From Clostridiales bacterium (GTDB lineage Bacteria > Bacillota > Clostridia > Tissierellales > Sedimentibacteraceae): 5,613 nucleotides of DNA. Below, piece by piece: positions 1 through 5,613 of the stretch. The translations under genes were made by a program, and so were the position numbers. How positions within the stretch are numbered: the first letter of the stretch is position 1; the number at the start of each line of letters is the position of its first letter. The notes beneath the pieces are model-generated. The model had not been told where the DNA came from. It worked only from the letters and a program-made list of their open reading frames with translations, and did no database searches. The stretch lies in the NCBI GenBank assembly GCA_003457065.1, contig DMJQ01000072.1:41489-47101 (forward strand), in the 5' to 3' direction.

Positions 1-999
1 TTACATTTCTTTAATTATTTTATTCTTAAATTCTGTCGTGCTAAGGTTGCCGCCTATATCTTTTGTGTGATATGTCTTATTCCTCAACACTTTGATCAAA
101 GCATTTTCAACTTTTAGAGCAGCATCTTCTTCTCCCAGATATTTCAGCATCATTATTCCGGATAAAATTGCAGCCGTAGGATTTGCAACATTTTGTCCGG
201 CAATGTCAGGAGCCGAACCGTGAACCGGCTCAAAAACTGCTGTATCATCACCTATATTGGCCCCGGGAGCCATGCCAAGCCCTCCGATCAGCCCCGCTGC
301 CAAGTCAGAAAGTATGTCTCCGTAAAGGTTGGGAGCAACAATGACCTGAAAATCATGCGGTTTCATAACGAGCTTCATGGACATGGCATCCACTATTACA
401 TCTTCAAATTCAATGTTCGAGTAGTTTGCGGCAACCTTGCGTCCCGATTCTAAAAACAAGCCGTCAGTCAGCTTCATTATATTAGCTTTATGAGTCAGCG
501 TAACCTTGTCTTTTCTTTCCTTTTCAGCAAGTTTAAAAGCGAAGTCCACAATTCTTTCACTTGCACCTCTTGTAATAACCTTAATGCTTTCCGCCGCATC
601 CTCAGTTACCATGTGCTCGATTCCTTTGTAAAGGTCTTCACTGTTTTCCCTTACTATTACCAGATCCAGATCTTTATACAGCGAATCTATTCCTTCATAA
701 GATTTCACCGGCCTTACATTGCTGTATAAATTAAACATTTGTCTCAGGTGCACATTGATGCTTCTGAAACCTTTGCCGACAGGCGTTGTTATAGGACCTT
801 TAAAGGCAACCTTATTTTTTTCGATGCTTGCTGCGGTTTCCTTCGGAAGTAGTTCTCCGCATTTCTCATAAGCAGTGTATCCTGCAGCAACTTTTTCCCA
901 TTCAATATTGTTAGTAGCAGCATCGATTATTTCAGTCGCTGCCTGCATTATTTCCGGTCCGATTCCGTCACCCGGAATCAGTGTAATTGTTCTTTTCAT
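1..999 (-). CDS. icd: NAD-dependent isocitrate dehydrogenase
   Basis: This 332-residue cytoplasmic enzyme is predicted to oxidise isocitrate to 2-oxoglutarate and CO2, and it is complete from ATG to TAA. It belongs to the isocitrate/isopropylmalate dehydrogenase family: IPGDGIGPE at 8-16, RENSEDLY at 117-124, THKANIMK at 169-176 and the metal-binding aspartates D204, D228 and D232. Isocitrate specificity is inferred from S80-x-N82-x-x-x-R86 followed by R96, the pattern that grips the extra carboxylate in isocitrate dehydrogenases; isopropylmalate dehydrogenases differ there. Cofactor choice is inferred from HGSAPDIAG (260-268): D265-I266 replaces the Lys-Tyr pair of NADP enzymes such as E. 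coli Icd. The length fits the short NAD-type class, not the roughly 415-residue E. coli type. It is the last gene of the operon. An AGGGG ribosome binding site at 1005-1009 lies inside the final codons of the aconitase gene, 2 nt away, so translation is probably coupled. A homoisocitrate dehydrogenase is less likely. Confidence 0.93.
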   Translation of the reverse strand: MKRTITLIPGDGIGPEIMQAATEIIDAATNNIEWEKVAAGYTAYEKCGELLPKETAASIEKNKVAFKGPITTPVGKGFRSINVHLRQMFNLYSNVRPVKSYEGIDSLYKDLDLVIVRENSEDLYKGIEHMVTEDAAESIKVITRGASERIVDFAFKLAEKERKDKVTLTHKANIMKLTDGLFLESGRKVAANYSNIEFEDVIVDAMSMKLVMKPHDFQVIVAPNLYGDILSDLAAGLIGGLGMAPGANIGDDTAVFEPVHGSAPDIAGQNVANPTAAILSGIMMLKYLGEEDAALKVENALIKVLRNKTYHTKDIGGNLSTTEFKNKIIKEM

Positions 1000-1001
1000 A
1001 A

Positions 1002-2930
1002 TTACCCCTGTACATTACGGCTCATGTAGTTTAAAAGCCCGCCGGATTTTAACAATTCTGTCTGTCTTTGCGAAACTTCAAGAGCCATTTCATATTTTTT
1101 GTTTTTTGTTTTATTAACTACCGCAACTGTTTTGTTTTCTATCTGTGCAAGTAGATCATTGATTTCAATTTCATCCATTTCATCAATATCATCATAATCA
1201 TCTGCATTTATAAATGTTAAAGGAATTATGCCGTTGTTAATTAAGTTACTTTTATGAATCCGCGCAAATGATTTTGCAAAAACAGCTTTAATTCCAAGAT
1301 ACAGTGGCGCCAATGCTGCGTGCTCTCTGCTGGAACCCTGACCGTAATTTTTGCCTGCAACAATGATTCCCCCGTTATTTTCCTTTGCTCTCTTGGGAAA
1401 ATCCCTGTCTGCCTGTGCAAAACAGTATTCCGAAAGATATGGAATATTCGATCTGTAAGGAAGGAGCTTTGCATTTGACGGCATGATGGTATCTGTTGTA
1501 ACATCATCCTCAACTTTTATAAGCACTTTTCCGCCCGTTTTATTTTCCATAGCTTTGTTTTTCGGGAAAGGCTTTATATTCGGACCTCTTACAATATCAA
1601 TTCCAGAACCGTCATTTGCCGGACTGATTACCATATTGTCACTCACTGCAAACTTTTCCGGTGTCTTAACATCAAGATTTACATCATCAAAATCCTCTTC
1701 ACCCGCAATATATCCCTTAATAGCCGAGAATGCAGCTACCTCTGGACTCACAAGATATACATCCGCAGAAGCGGTTCCGCATCTTCCTTTAAAATTTCTG
1801 TTAAAAGTCCTTAAAGAAACGCCATTGGTGCTTGGTGCCTGCCCCATGCCTATGCAAGGTCCGCAGCCGCTTTCGAGAATTCTCGCACCTGCTCCTATAA
1901 TTTTAGCCAGAGCGCCGTTTGAGGCAAGCATTGTAAGAACCTGCTTAGAACCCGGTGAAACAACAAGCGACACATTTTCATGCACCATACGCCCGTCTAA
2001 AATATTTGCAACCTTCATCATATCTGTAAAAGAAGAATTTGTGCAGCTTCCTATGGCGACCTGAGTCACCTTTGTGCCTCTAACCTGGCTTACGGGTACA
2101 ACTGCATCTGGCGAATGGGGAAGTGCAACATTAGGTTTCAACTCACTTAAGTCTATTATTATCTTCTCTGAATAAATGGCACCTTCATCTGCCTTCAGAG
2201 GTATAAAGTCCTTTTCTCTTCCCTGTGCTTTTAAAAATTCCAGCGTTCTCTCATCAGAAGGAAATATTGAGGTTGTCGCACCCAGCTCAGCTCCCATATT
2301 TGCTATGGTTCCTCTTTCTGGAACAGAAAGTAACCTTACACCTTCACCTGTATACTCAAATATTTTATTGACTCCGCCTTTGACAGTAAAATGCTTCAAA
2401 ACCTCAAGAATAACATCCTTGGCAGACGAAAATTTTCTGAGTCTTCCCTTAAGCTCCACATTAACAATGTCAGGCATTATTATGTTGTATTCTCCTCCAG
2501 CCATGGCAACCGCCACATCCAGTCCACCGGCACCTATTGCCAGCATACTCATTCCGCCACATGTGGGAGTATGGCTGTCAGAACCCAAAAGCGTATAACC
2601 GGGCACCGAAAATCGTTCTAAATGTACCTGGTGGCAAATACCATTTCCCGGTTTTGAGAAATATATTCCGTGTTTTTTTGCAACAGTCTGAATATACAGG
2701 TGGTCATCTGCGTTTTCAGGTCCGGACTGAAGCATGTTGTGATCTATATATGCAACCGAACGCTTTGTTTTAACCATGTCTATATCCATGGCTTCAAATT
2801 GAAGATATGCCATGGTACCTGTGGAATCCTGAGTAAGTGTCTGATCAATTCTGATTCCGATTTCGTTTCCTGCCTTCACTTCTCCTGAAACAAGGTGCTT
2901 TTTTATTATCTTTTCTGCCAATGTCCACAT
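1002..2930 (-). CDS. Aconitate hydratase (aconitase), Aquifex-type, 642 aa
   Basis: Predicted to isomerise citrate to isocitrate through cis-aconitate with a [4Fe-4S] cluster, in the cytoplasm. The three cluster ligands are visible: C296 in GSCTN (294-298), and C356 and C359 in SGCGPC (354-359). Other family signatures are QDSTG at 34-38, the DHN of 63-65, GSDSHT at 116-121 and, in the C-terminal swivel domain (about 465-640), YGQGSSREHAAL at 529-540. The length is typical of the short LeuC-LeuD-like fused aconitases first defined by the Aquifex form, and well below the roughly 890 residues of AcnA/IRP enzymes. No residue expected in the active site is missing. Isopropylmalate isomerase is unlikely, because that enzyme normally has two separate subunits and the neighbours make and consume citrate and isocitrate. 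The start is fixed by AGGAGG with 5-nt spacing. The gene lies 9 nt after the citrate synthase gene and 2 nt before the isocitrate dehydrogenase gene. Confidence 0.95.
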   Translation of the reverse strand: MWTLAEKIIKKHLVSGEVKAGNEIGIRIDQTLTQDSTGTMAYLQFEAMDIDMVKTKRSVAYIDHNMLQSGPENADDHLYIQTVAKKHGIYFSKPGNGICHQVHLERFSVPGYTLLGSDSHTPTCGGMSMLAIGAGGLDVAVAMAGGEYNIIMPDIVNVELKGRLRKFSSAKDVILEVLKHFTVKGGVNKIFEYTGEGVRLLSVPERGTIANMGAELGATTSIFPSDERTLEFLKAQGREKDFIPLKADEGAIYSEKIIIDLSELKPNVALPHSPDAVVPVSQVRGTKVTQVAIGSCTNSSFTDMMKVANILDGRMVHENVSLVVSPGSKQVLTMLASNGALAKIIGAGARILESGCGPCIGMGQAPSTNGVSLRTFNRNFKGRCGTASADVYLVSPEVAAFSAIKGYIAGEEDFDDVNLDVKTPEKFAVSDNMVISPANDGSGIDIVRGPNIKPFPKNKAMENKTGGKVLIKVEDDVTTDTIMPSNAKLLPYRSNIPYLSEYCFAQADRDFPKRAKENNGGIIVAGKNYGQGSSREHAALAPLYLGIKAVFAKSFARIHKSNLINNGIIPLTFINADDYDDIDEMDEIEINDLLAQIENKTVAVVNKTKNKKYEMALEVSQRQTELLKSGGLLNYMSRNVQG

Positions 2931-2935
2931 ATGCG

Positions 2936-2941
2936 CCTCCT
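2936..2941 (-). promoter_or_regulatory. Aconitase ribosome binding site overlapping the upstream stop codon
   Basis: A full consensus AGGAGG lies 5 nt before the aconitase ATG. Its first two bases are the last two of the TAG stop codon of the citrate synthase gene. Ribosomes that finish the first gene therefore stop on the initiation site of the second. This supports the chosen start and suggests translational coupling. Confidence 0.85.
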
Positions 2942-4280
2942 ATATTGCTTTTTCATTATATTTATTTCCGAAAACATACCTGTTGCTTAATATTTTCATT
3001 TCTTCCGTTTTCATATTAGCCGTTCTTCCGTTTTCATATTCAGAATCAATTTTATTTTTAATCGGTATCAGTCGCTCGTCATTTTTTTGTATCTTATCGC
3101 TGCCTTTTAATCCGAAATAACTGTTTATCCAATATGCAATACTTGAAATGCCAGAATATGAATTGATTGCCACCAGTGGTGGTTTGCCAAGTATTTTTCT
3201 TGTATCAAAGCTGTTGTATATTTCTTCATCCTTCAAAAGCCCGTCCGCATGAATGCCTGCCTTTGTAACGTTGAATTCTTTCCCCACAAAAGGAGTCTTT
3301 GCCGGAATACTATAATTTAGTTCCCTTTCAAAATAATCTTCGATCTCCTTGATAACTTCCAGATTCATTCTTTCAGTACTGCCCTTAATCTGCGCATATT
3401 CAATTATCATCGCTTCAAGAGGCGTGTTTCCGACCCTTTCTCCTATTCCGAACATTGTGGTGTTCACCGAAGATCCTCCGTACAGCCAGGATGTCGTTGA
3501 ATTTGTAACCGTTGCATAATAATCATTGTGTCCGTGCCATTCAATGGATTCAGATGGAACGCCAGCATAATATCTGAGCCCGTGTATAATAGCAGGAACA
3601 GACCTTGGAAGCTCGGCTCCCGCATATGAAATACCTAATCCAAGCGTATCGCATGCACGTATTTTTACATTTATCTTGCTTTCATTCATCATACCCATTA
3701 GATTCTTTGCAAGCGGCACAACAAATCCGTAAAAATCAGCTCTCGTTATATCTTCAAAGTGACATCTTGGGACTATACCGTTTTCTAATGCGGCATATGC
3801 TATTTCAAGATACATTTTCATGGCTTCCTGCCTGCTCTTATTGAGTTTGTTGAATATATGGTAATCTGAACATGACATAAGAATTCCAGTTTCCTTTATT
3901 CCCATGGACTTAACAAGCTTGAAATCCTCTTTGTTAGCTCTTATCCATGATGTTATTTCCGGAAACTTGTACCCCTTTGACATGCAAGCCTCAACTGCTT
4001 TCCTGTCTTTTTGCGTATACAAGAAAAACTCAGTCTGCTTGATTATCCCAGATTCATTGTCAAGAGCATGAAGATAATCAAACAGTCTCACCATTTGTTC
4101 TGTATGCATATTGGTCATGGATTGCTGACCGTCTCTGAACGTAGTGTCTGTAATCCATATATTTTGGGGAATATTCATTGGTAACTGAATGTTGTTAAAT
4201 TTTACTTTAGGAATTTCATCATAAGGAAAAATGTTTTTGTACAGATTTGGTTTAATCACTTCCACCGGATTATACTTCAT
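2940..4280 (-). CDS. Re-type citrate synthase (HMGL/isopropylmalate synthase family)
   Basis: Predicted to condense acetyl-CoA with oxaloacetate to citrate with Re-face stereochemistry, unlike the unrelated Si-citrate synthase GltA. The 446-residue protein is a TIM-barrel member of the homocitrate/isopropylmalate synthase family: DTTFRDGQQS at 45-54, HGHND at 249-253 (metal-binding H249 and H251, with D50), GIGERVGNTPLEA at 278-290 and a KAGIHADGLLK segment at 340-350. It has an N-terminal extension of about 40 residues before the catalytic motif and lacks the C-terminal leucine-binding domain of LeuA. Both traits fit the biochemically proven Re-citrate synthase of Clostridium kluyveri. The strongest argument is position: it is the first gene of an operon whose next genes are aconitase and isocitrate dehydrogenase. 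Family members require Mn2+ or Co2+ and are typically oxygen-sensitive. The ATG follows GGAGG (4287-4291) by 6 nt. Homocitrate or isopropylmalate synthase are the alternatives, but no lysine or leucine genes are nearby. Confidence 0.9.
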   Translation of the reverse strand: MKYNPVEVIKPNLYKNIFPYDEIPKVKFNNIQLPMNIPQNIWITDTTFRDGQQSMTNMHTEQMVRLFDYLHALDNESGIIKQTEFFLYTQKDRKAVEACMSKGYKFPEITSWIRANKEDFKLVKSMGIKETGILMSCSDYHIFNKLNKSRQEAMKMYLEIAYAALENGIVPRCHFEDITRADFYGFVVPLAKNLMGMMNESKINVKIRACDTLGLGISYAGAELPRSVPAIIHGLRYYAGVPSESIEWHGHNDYYATVTNSTTSWLYGGSSVNTTMFGIGERVGNTPLEAMIIEYAQIKGSTERMNLEVIKEIEDYFERELNYSIPAKTPFVGKEFNVTKAGIHADGLLKDEEIYNSFDTRKILGKPPLVAINSYSGISSIAYWINSYFGLKGSDKIQKNDERLIPIKNKIDSEYENGRTANMKTEEMKILSNRYVFGNKYNEKAI

Positions 4281-4378
4281 GTTGCACCTCCAAGATATTC
4301 TATGCAGTCGTCTTATGAAACTTAATTATTTGTAGTTGCATATTTATATTTAATCATACTTTTTAAATTATAATGCAT

Positions 4379-4407
4379 ATTATACTCTGACGTTGTATTT
4401 TAGTCAA
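4379..4407 (-). promoter_or_regulatory. Sigma-A promoter of the citrate operon
   Basis: On the minus strand, TTGACT (4407-4402) is followed after exactly 17 nt by a perfect TATAAT (4384-4379). This is nearly the vegetative consensus, and the surroundings are AT-rich. The transcription start should fall near 4372, giving an untranslated leader of roughly 90 nt before the citrate synthase ATG. A second TATAAT-like hexamer (4372-4367) just downstream has no matching -35 box. Such a strong core suggests that control, if any, is by repression. Two candidate dyads overlap the promoter and are given as findings. The start site is inferred. Confidence 0.85.
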
Positions 4408-4452
4408 GTTTAAAATTTACTTATTTTTGTATAGATAGTTTTTTGTTTTGTT

Positions 4453-4490
4453 TTGCAGCTAATTTTGCAGTGCTTGCATTTATAATTGCA
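4453..4490. repeat. Cluster of four TTGCA direct repeats upstream of the promoter
   Basis: On the plus strand, TTGCA occurs at 4453-4457, 4465-4469, 4474-4478 and 4486-4490. The starts are 12, 9 and 12 nt apart, so the first and third copies, and the second and fourth, are each 21 bp apart, two helical turns. The cluster lies about 80-120 bp upstream of the inferred transcription start, where an activator or an upstream repressor site could sit. The motif is short, so the cluster may be chance. Confidence 0.35.
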
Positions 4491-4499
4491 TTAACAGGT

Positions 4500-4521
4500 A
4501 AAAAAAAGCTGCTGCATAAGC
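4500..4521 (-). terminator. Probable intrinsic terminator arm of the glycosylase operon
   Basis: The 3' arm of the long hairpin reads GCUUAUGCAGCAGC on the minus strand and runs straight into eight U residues (4507-4500). It pairs with the 5' arm that begins 2 nt after the glycosylase stop codon. A stable stem followed by a U-tract at the end of an operon is the intrinsic-terminator layout. The stem and the loop-side sequence are much longer than in a normal terminator, so the function is inferred. Confidence 0.5.
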
Positions 4522-4632
4522 GATTATCAAACCGCCATACCGAGCCAAACAAAAGAATCTAATATCATATAAATTAGGTTCCTCTGCTTGACTGAGTATG
4601 ACACAAATCTGCTTAGTGCAACAGCTTCTTTT
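4501..4632 (-). repeat. 132-bp imperfect palindrome forming one long RNA hairpin
   Basis: I paired this by hand on the minus-strand transcript. The outer stem, 4632-4611 with 4501-4521, has 21 pairs (two G-U) and one bulged C at 4616. Next come a bulged A at 4610, four pairs (4609-4606 with 4522-4525) and an internal loop of 5 and 10 nt. The inner stem, 4600-4573 with 4536-4563, has 28 positions: 26 paired, five of them G-U, and two mismatches (4594/4542 C-C, 4578/4558 C-A). The apical loop is 9 nt (4572-4564). In total there are about 51 pairs. The size and shape resemble short palindromic intergenic elements such as ERIC or RUP, but I recognise no known family and see no target-site duplication. 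It may act as a large terminator, a 3'-end stabiliser or a mobile miniature element. Confidence 0.85.
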
Positions 4633-4634
4633 GC

Positions 4635-5348
4635 TTATCCCAGCCAGTTTATATCATTCATTGTATTTTTAAAGCAATTATTTTTCAAAAAATCATCTTC
4701 ATATTTTTCTGAACACATCATGGGATGCCTGCTTACATAAAATTTCCCGCTTTTAATATACCTGCTTTTTTCTTCAGCCTGCTTGCCCCATAAAAACCAG
4801 CTAATATTTTCATTTTCTTCCGAAATATATCCGAGCAGCCGTATGCTAAACGATTCCCAGACAGATATGTGGCTGCCGGTTATGCCGGGTTCAATCGTAA
4901 AATATGTGTTCAGCAATAAAACCCCCTGATTTTCCCAGGATTTAAACAGCCTGTCAGGTGGTGCAATATCGAATCTTCCATCGGCTATTTGGCTTTGTAT
5001 TTCCGAAAACTTTAAAATTTTATCGTAATCGTCAATATGATTATAATTCTTATATATCAGCCTTATAATGTTTTTTAATGAAGTCTGTCTGAATTTAGCA
5101 TTCCATGAATGAAGATCTCCGACTTCAAACGCTCTTCCGGTTGCTCTTCCTTTTTCAGGATATGGATCCTGCCCAAGAATAACAACCTTTACTTTTTTTA
5201 AATCGCATTTTAAAAACCTGAGTACATTTTCATAATCAGGATTTATGTTTCTTCCTATCTTTTCTTCTATCACTTTTAATTCGTCACGCACTTCAGCAGA
5301 TAAAAACCTATCCCATGAAGCGTGTGCATCAATTGGTATCAAGCTCAT
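4635..5348 (-). CDS. ung: Uracil-DNA glycosylase, divergent family 1 (Ung-like)
   Basis: Predicted to excise uracil from DNA as the first step of base-excision repair. Family 1 landmarks, numbered from the chosen ATG, are GQDPY at 59-63 with catalytic D61 and the thymine-excluding Y63, LLLNT at 145-149 with uracil-binding N147, FLWG at 185-188 and H208 in the final active-site loop. Two motifs are atypical: GQDPYP replaces GQDPYH, and RHPMM replaces the usual HPSP loop. The stretch between the SLKN motif and the LLLN motif is also about 20 residues longer than in E. coli Ung. I believe related clostridial proteins share these traits, so this is likely a subfamily and not a decayed gene. I chose the ATG at 5348-5346 (237 aa) because AGGAG lies 5 nt before it. 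An in-frame GTG at 5363-5361 would add five residues, but that reading places the ribosome binding site inside the gene. It lies 11 nt after the upstream gene. Confidence 0.85.
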   Translation of the reverse strand: MSLIPIDAHASWDRFLSAEVRDELKVIEEKIGRNINPDYENVLRFLKCDLKKVKVVILGQDPYPEKGRATGRAFEVGDLHSWNAKFRQTSLKNIIRLIYKNYNHIDDYDKILKFSEIQSQIADGRFDIAPPDRLFKSWENQGVLLLNTYFTIEPGITGSHISVWESFSIRLLGYISEENENISWFLWGKQAEEKSRYIKSGKFYVSRHPMMCSEKYEDDFLKNNCFKNTMNDINWLG

Positions 5349-5353
5349 ATTTT

Positions 5354-5358
5354 CTCCT
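5354..5358 (-). promoter_or_regulatory. Ribosome binding site deciding the glycosylase start
   Basis: AGGAG, 5 nt before the ATG at 5348, begins directly after the TGA of the upstream gene. A competing GTG start overlaps that TGA as GTGA, but no Shine-Dalgarno sequence is visible before it. The site therefore favours the shorter, 237-residue protein. Confidence 0.75.
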
Positions 5359-5359
5359 G

Positions 5360-5613
5360 TCACTGTTTATATGGCATCATGTTTTGATTTAATAATTTTT
5401 CTTCCCAGATTGTTTTCATTATTTCAAGTTCTTCGCTATAATCAGTCTTTGTTTCATCTTTGTCATATTTAAGGTTCTCAAGAACTTTAATTTCAAAATT
5501 ATCAGAGCTATACTGCTTCCATTCTTTCTGAAGTTCCTGATTTTTGTGTGATCCTGCTTCTAACTGAAATCTGTCTCTGTTCATTTTCCCTTTTAAATTC
5601 TGGCTTGTATCTG
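5360..5613 (-). CDS. GIY-YIG nuclease-like protein, C-terminal part (5' end outside the window)
   Basis: The reading frame ends at TGA 5362-5360 and stays open to the window edge: the first complete codons read DTSQNLKGK before the internal Met at 5584. A 74-residue protein could start at that Met, but the only upstream signal is a weak AGGG, and the preceding residues fit the family, so I treat the gene as truncated by the window. The visible 83 residues resemble the C-terminal two-thirds of small (about 100-120 aa) Clostridia proteins usually named GIY-YIG nuclease family. Shared features are the NLKGKMNRDRFQLEAGSHKN segment, a following ELQKEWKQY, then an acidic Asp/Glu-rich stretch and a final EELEIMKTIWEEKL helix. 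The GIY and YIG strands themselves would lie outside the window. The assignment rests on remembered similarity. Its cellular role is unknown, and many relatives may lack nuclease activity. It is probably co-transcribed with the glycosylase gene 11 nt downstream. Confidence 0.65.
   Translation of the reverse strand, partial: DTSQNLKGKMNRDRFQLEAGSHKNQELQKEWKQYSSDNFEIKVLENLKYDKDETKTDYSEELEIMKTIWEEKLLNQNMMPYKQ

Larger units (their letters stand above)
4281..4634. other. 354-bp intergenic region between the glycosylase gene and the citrate operon
   Basis: I find no credible protein-coding gene here on either strand. The right part (4501-4632) is a long inverted repeat. The middle (4453-4490) carries four TTGCA motifs. 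The left part carries the operon promoter (4379-4407) and an AT-rich leader of about 90 nt ending at the citrate synthase ribosome binding site. Very short ATG-initiated frames in the leader lack Shine-Dalgarno sequences. Confidence 0.8.

Noticed and set aside
1..999. Annotation as 3-isopropylmalate dehydrogenase (LeuB)
   Set aside because: The Ser-x-Asn-x-x-x-Arg substrate pattern at residues 80-86 is that of isocitrate dehydrogenases, and the operon supplies isocitrate.
1483..2064. 193-residue open frame on the plus strand
   Set aside because: It lies entirely antisense to the aconitase gene, whose conserved motifs span this region, and it shows no recognisable domain or ribosome binding site.
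2940..4280. Annotation as 2-isopropylmalate synthase (LeuA)
   Set aside because: The protein lacks the C-terminal leucine-binding regulatory domain, has the N-terminal extension seen in Re-citrate synthases, and sits before aconitase and isocitrate dehydrogenase instead of leucine genes.
4322..4357. Possible leader peptide of 11 residues (MIKYKYATTNN) in the 5' leader of the citrate operon
   Set aside because: No Shine-Dalgarno sequence precedes its ATG, there is no run of regulatory codons, and no terminator or antiterminator hairpin follows.
4281..4371. Riboswitch or T-box in the roughly 90-nt leader
   Set aside because: The leader is AT-rich with no T-box motif, no recognisable aptamer pattern and no terminator stem before the ribosome binding site.
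4588..4616. Plus-strand TTGACT that could be a -35 box
   Set aside because: At 17 nt spacing the -10 position reads GCTTAG, a poor match, and no gene lies downstream on that strand. The hexamer is part of the hairpin arm.
4501..4632. CRISPR repeat unit or tRNA-like gene
   Set aside because: There is a single inverted structure without direct repeats and spacers, and no cloverleaf or CCA-end features are present.

Overview
The window looks like chromosomal DNA from a low-GC anaerobic member of the Clostridia (Bacillota). The reasons are the AT-rich sequence, the AGGAGG-type ribosome binding sites, and above all a Re-type citrate synthase next to an Aquifex-type aconitase and an NAD-type isocitrate dehydrogenase. 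This gene set and order match what I recall from Clostridium kluyveri and C. acetobutylicum. I cannot name the species. All recognisable genes are on the minus strand, so transcription runs from right to left.

From right to left: (1) 5613-5360 is the 3' part of a small GIY-YIG nuclease-like gene cut by the window edge. (2) 5348-4635 is a divergent family 1 uracil-DNA glycosylase, probably co-transcribed with it. (3) 4634-4281 is a 354-bp intergenic region. Its right part, directly behind the glycosylase stop codon, is a 132-bp imperfect palindrome that folds on the minus strand into one long hairpin ending in a U-run. Its left part holds a spaced TTGCA repeat cluster and a near-consensus sigma-A promoter (TTGACT, 17 nt, TATAAT), followed by a leader of about 90 nt. 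(4) 4280-1 is a tight three-gene operon: Re-citrate synthase, aconitase and NAD-isocitrate dehydrogenase, with gaps of 9 and 2 nt.

The operon encodes the complete route from acetyl-CoA and oxaloacetate to 2-oxoglutarate: citrate formation, isomerisation to isocitrate, then oxidative decarboxylation. In anaerobes of this kind the branch mainly supplies 2-oxoglutarate for glutamate synthesis. No other TCA-cycle genes are visible here. The two right-hand genes have no evident metabolic link to the operon and are separated from it by the hairpin and the promoter.

The most unusual item is the long hairpin at 4501-4632. Seven of its eight transition-type pairing differences are G-U wobbles in the minus-strand RNA, which suggests that the RNA fold itself is maintained. 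No wholly new gene system is evident; the coding content is otherwise ordinary.
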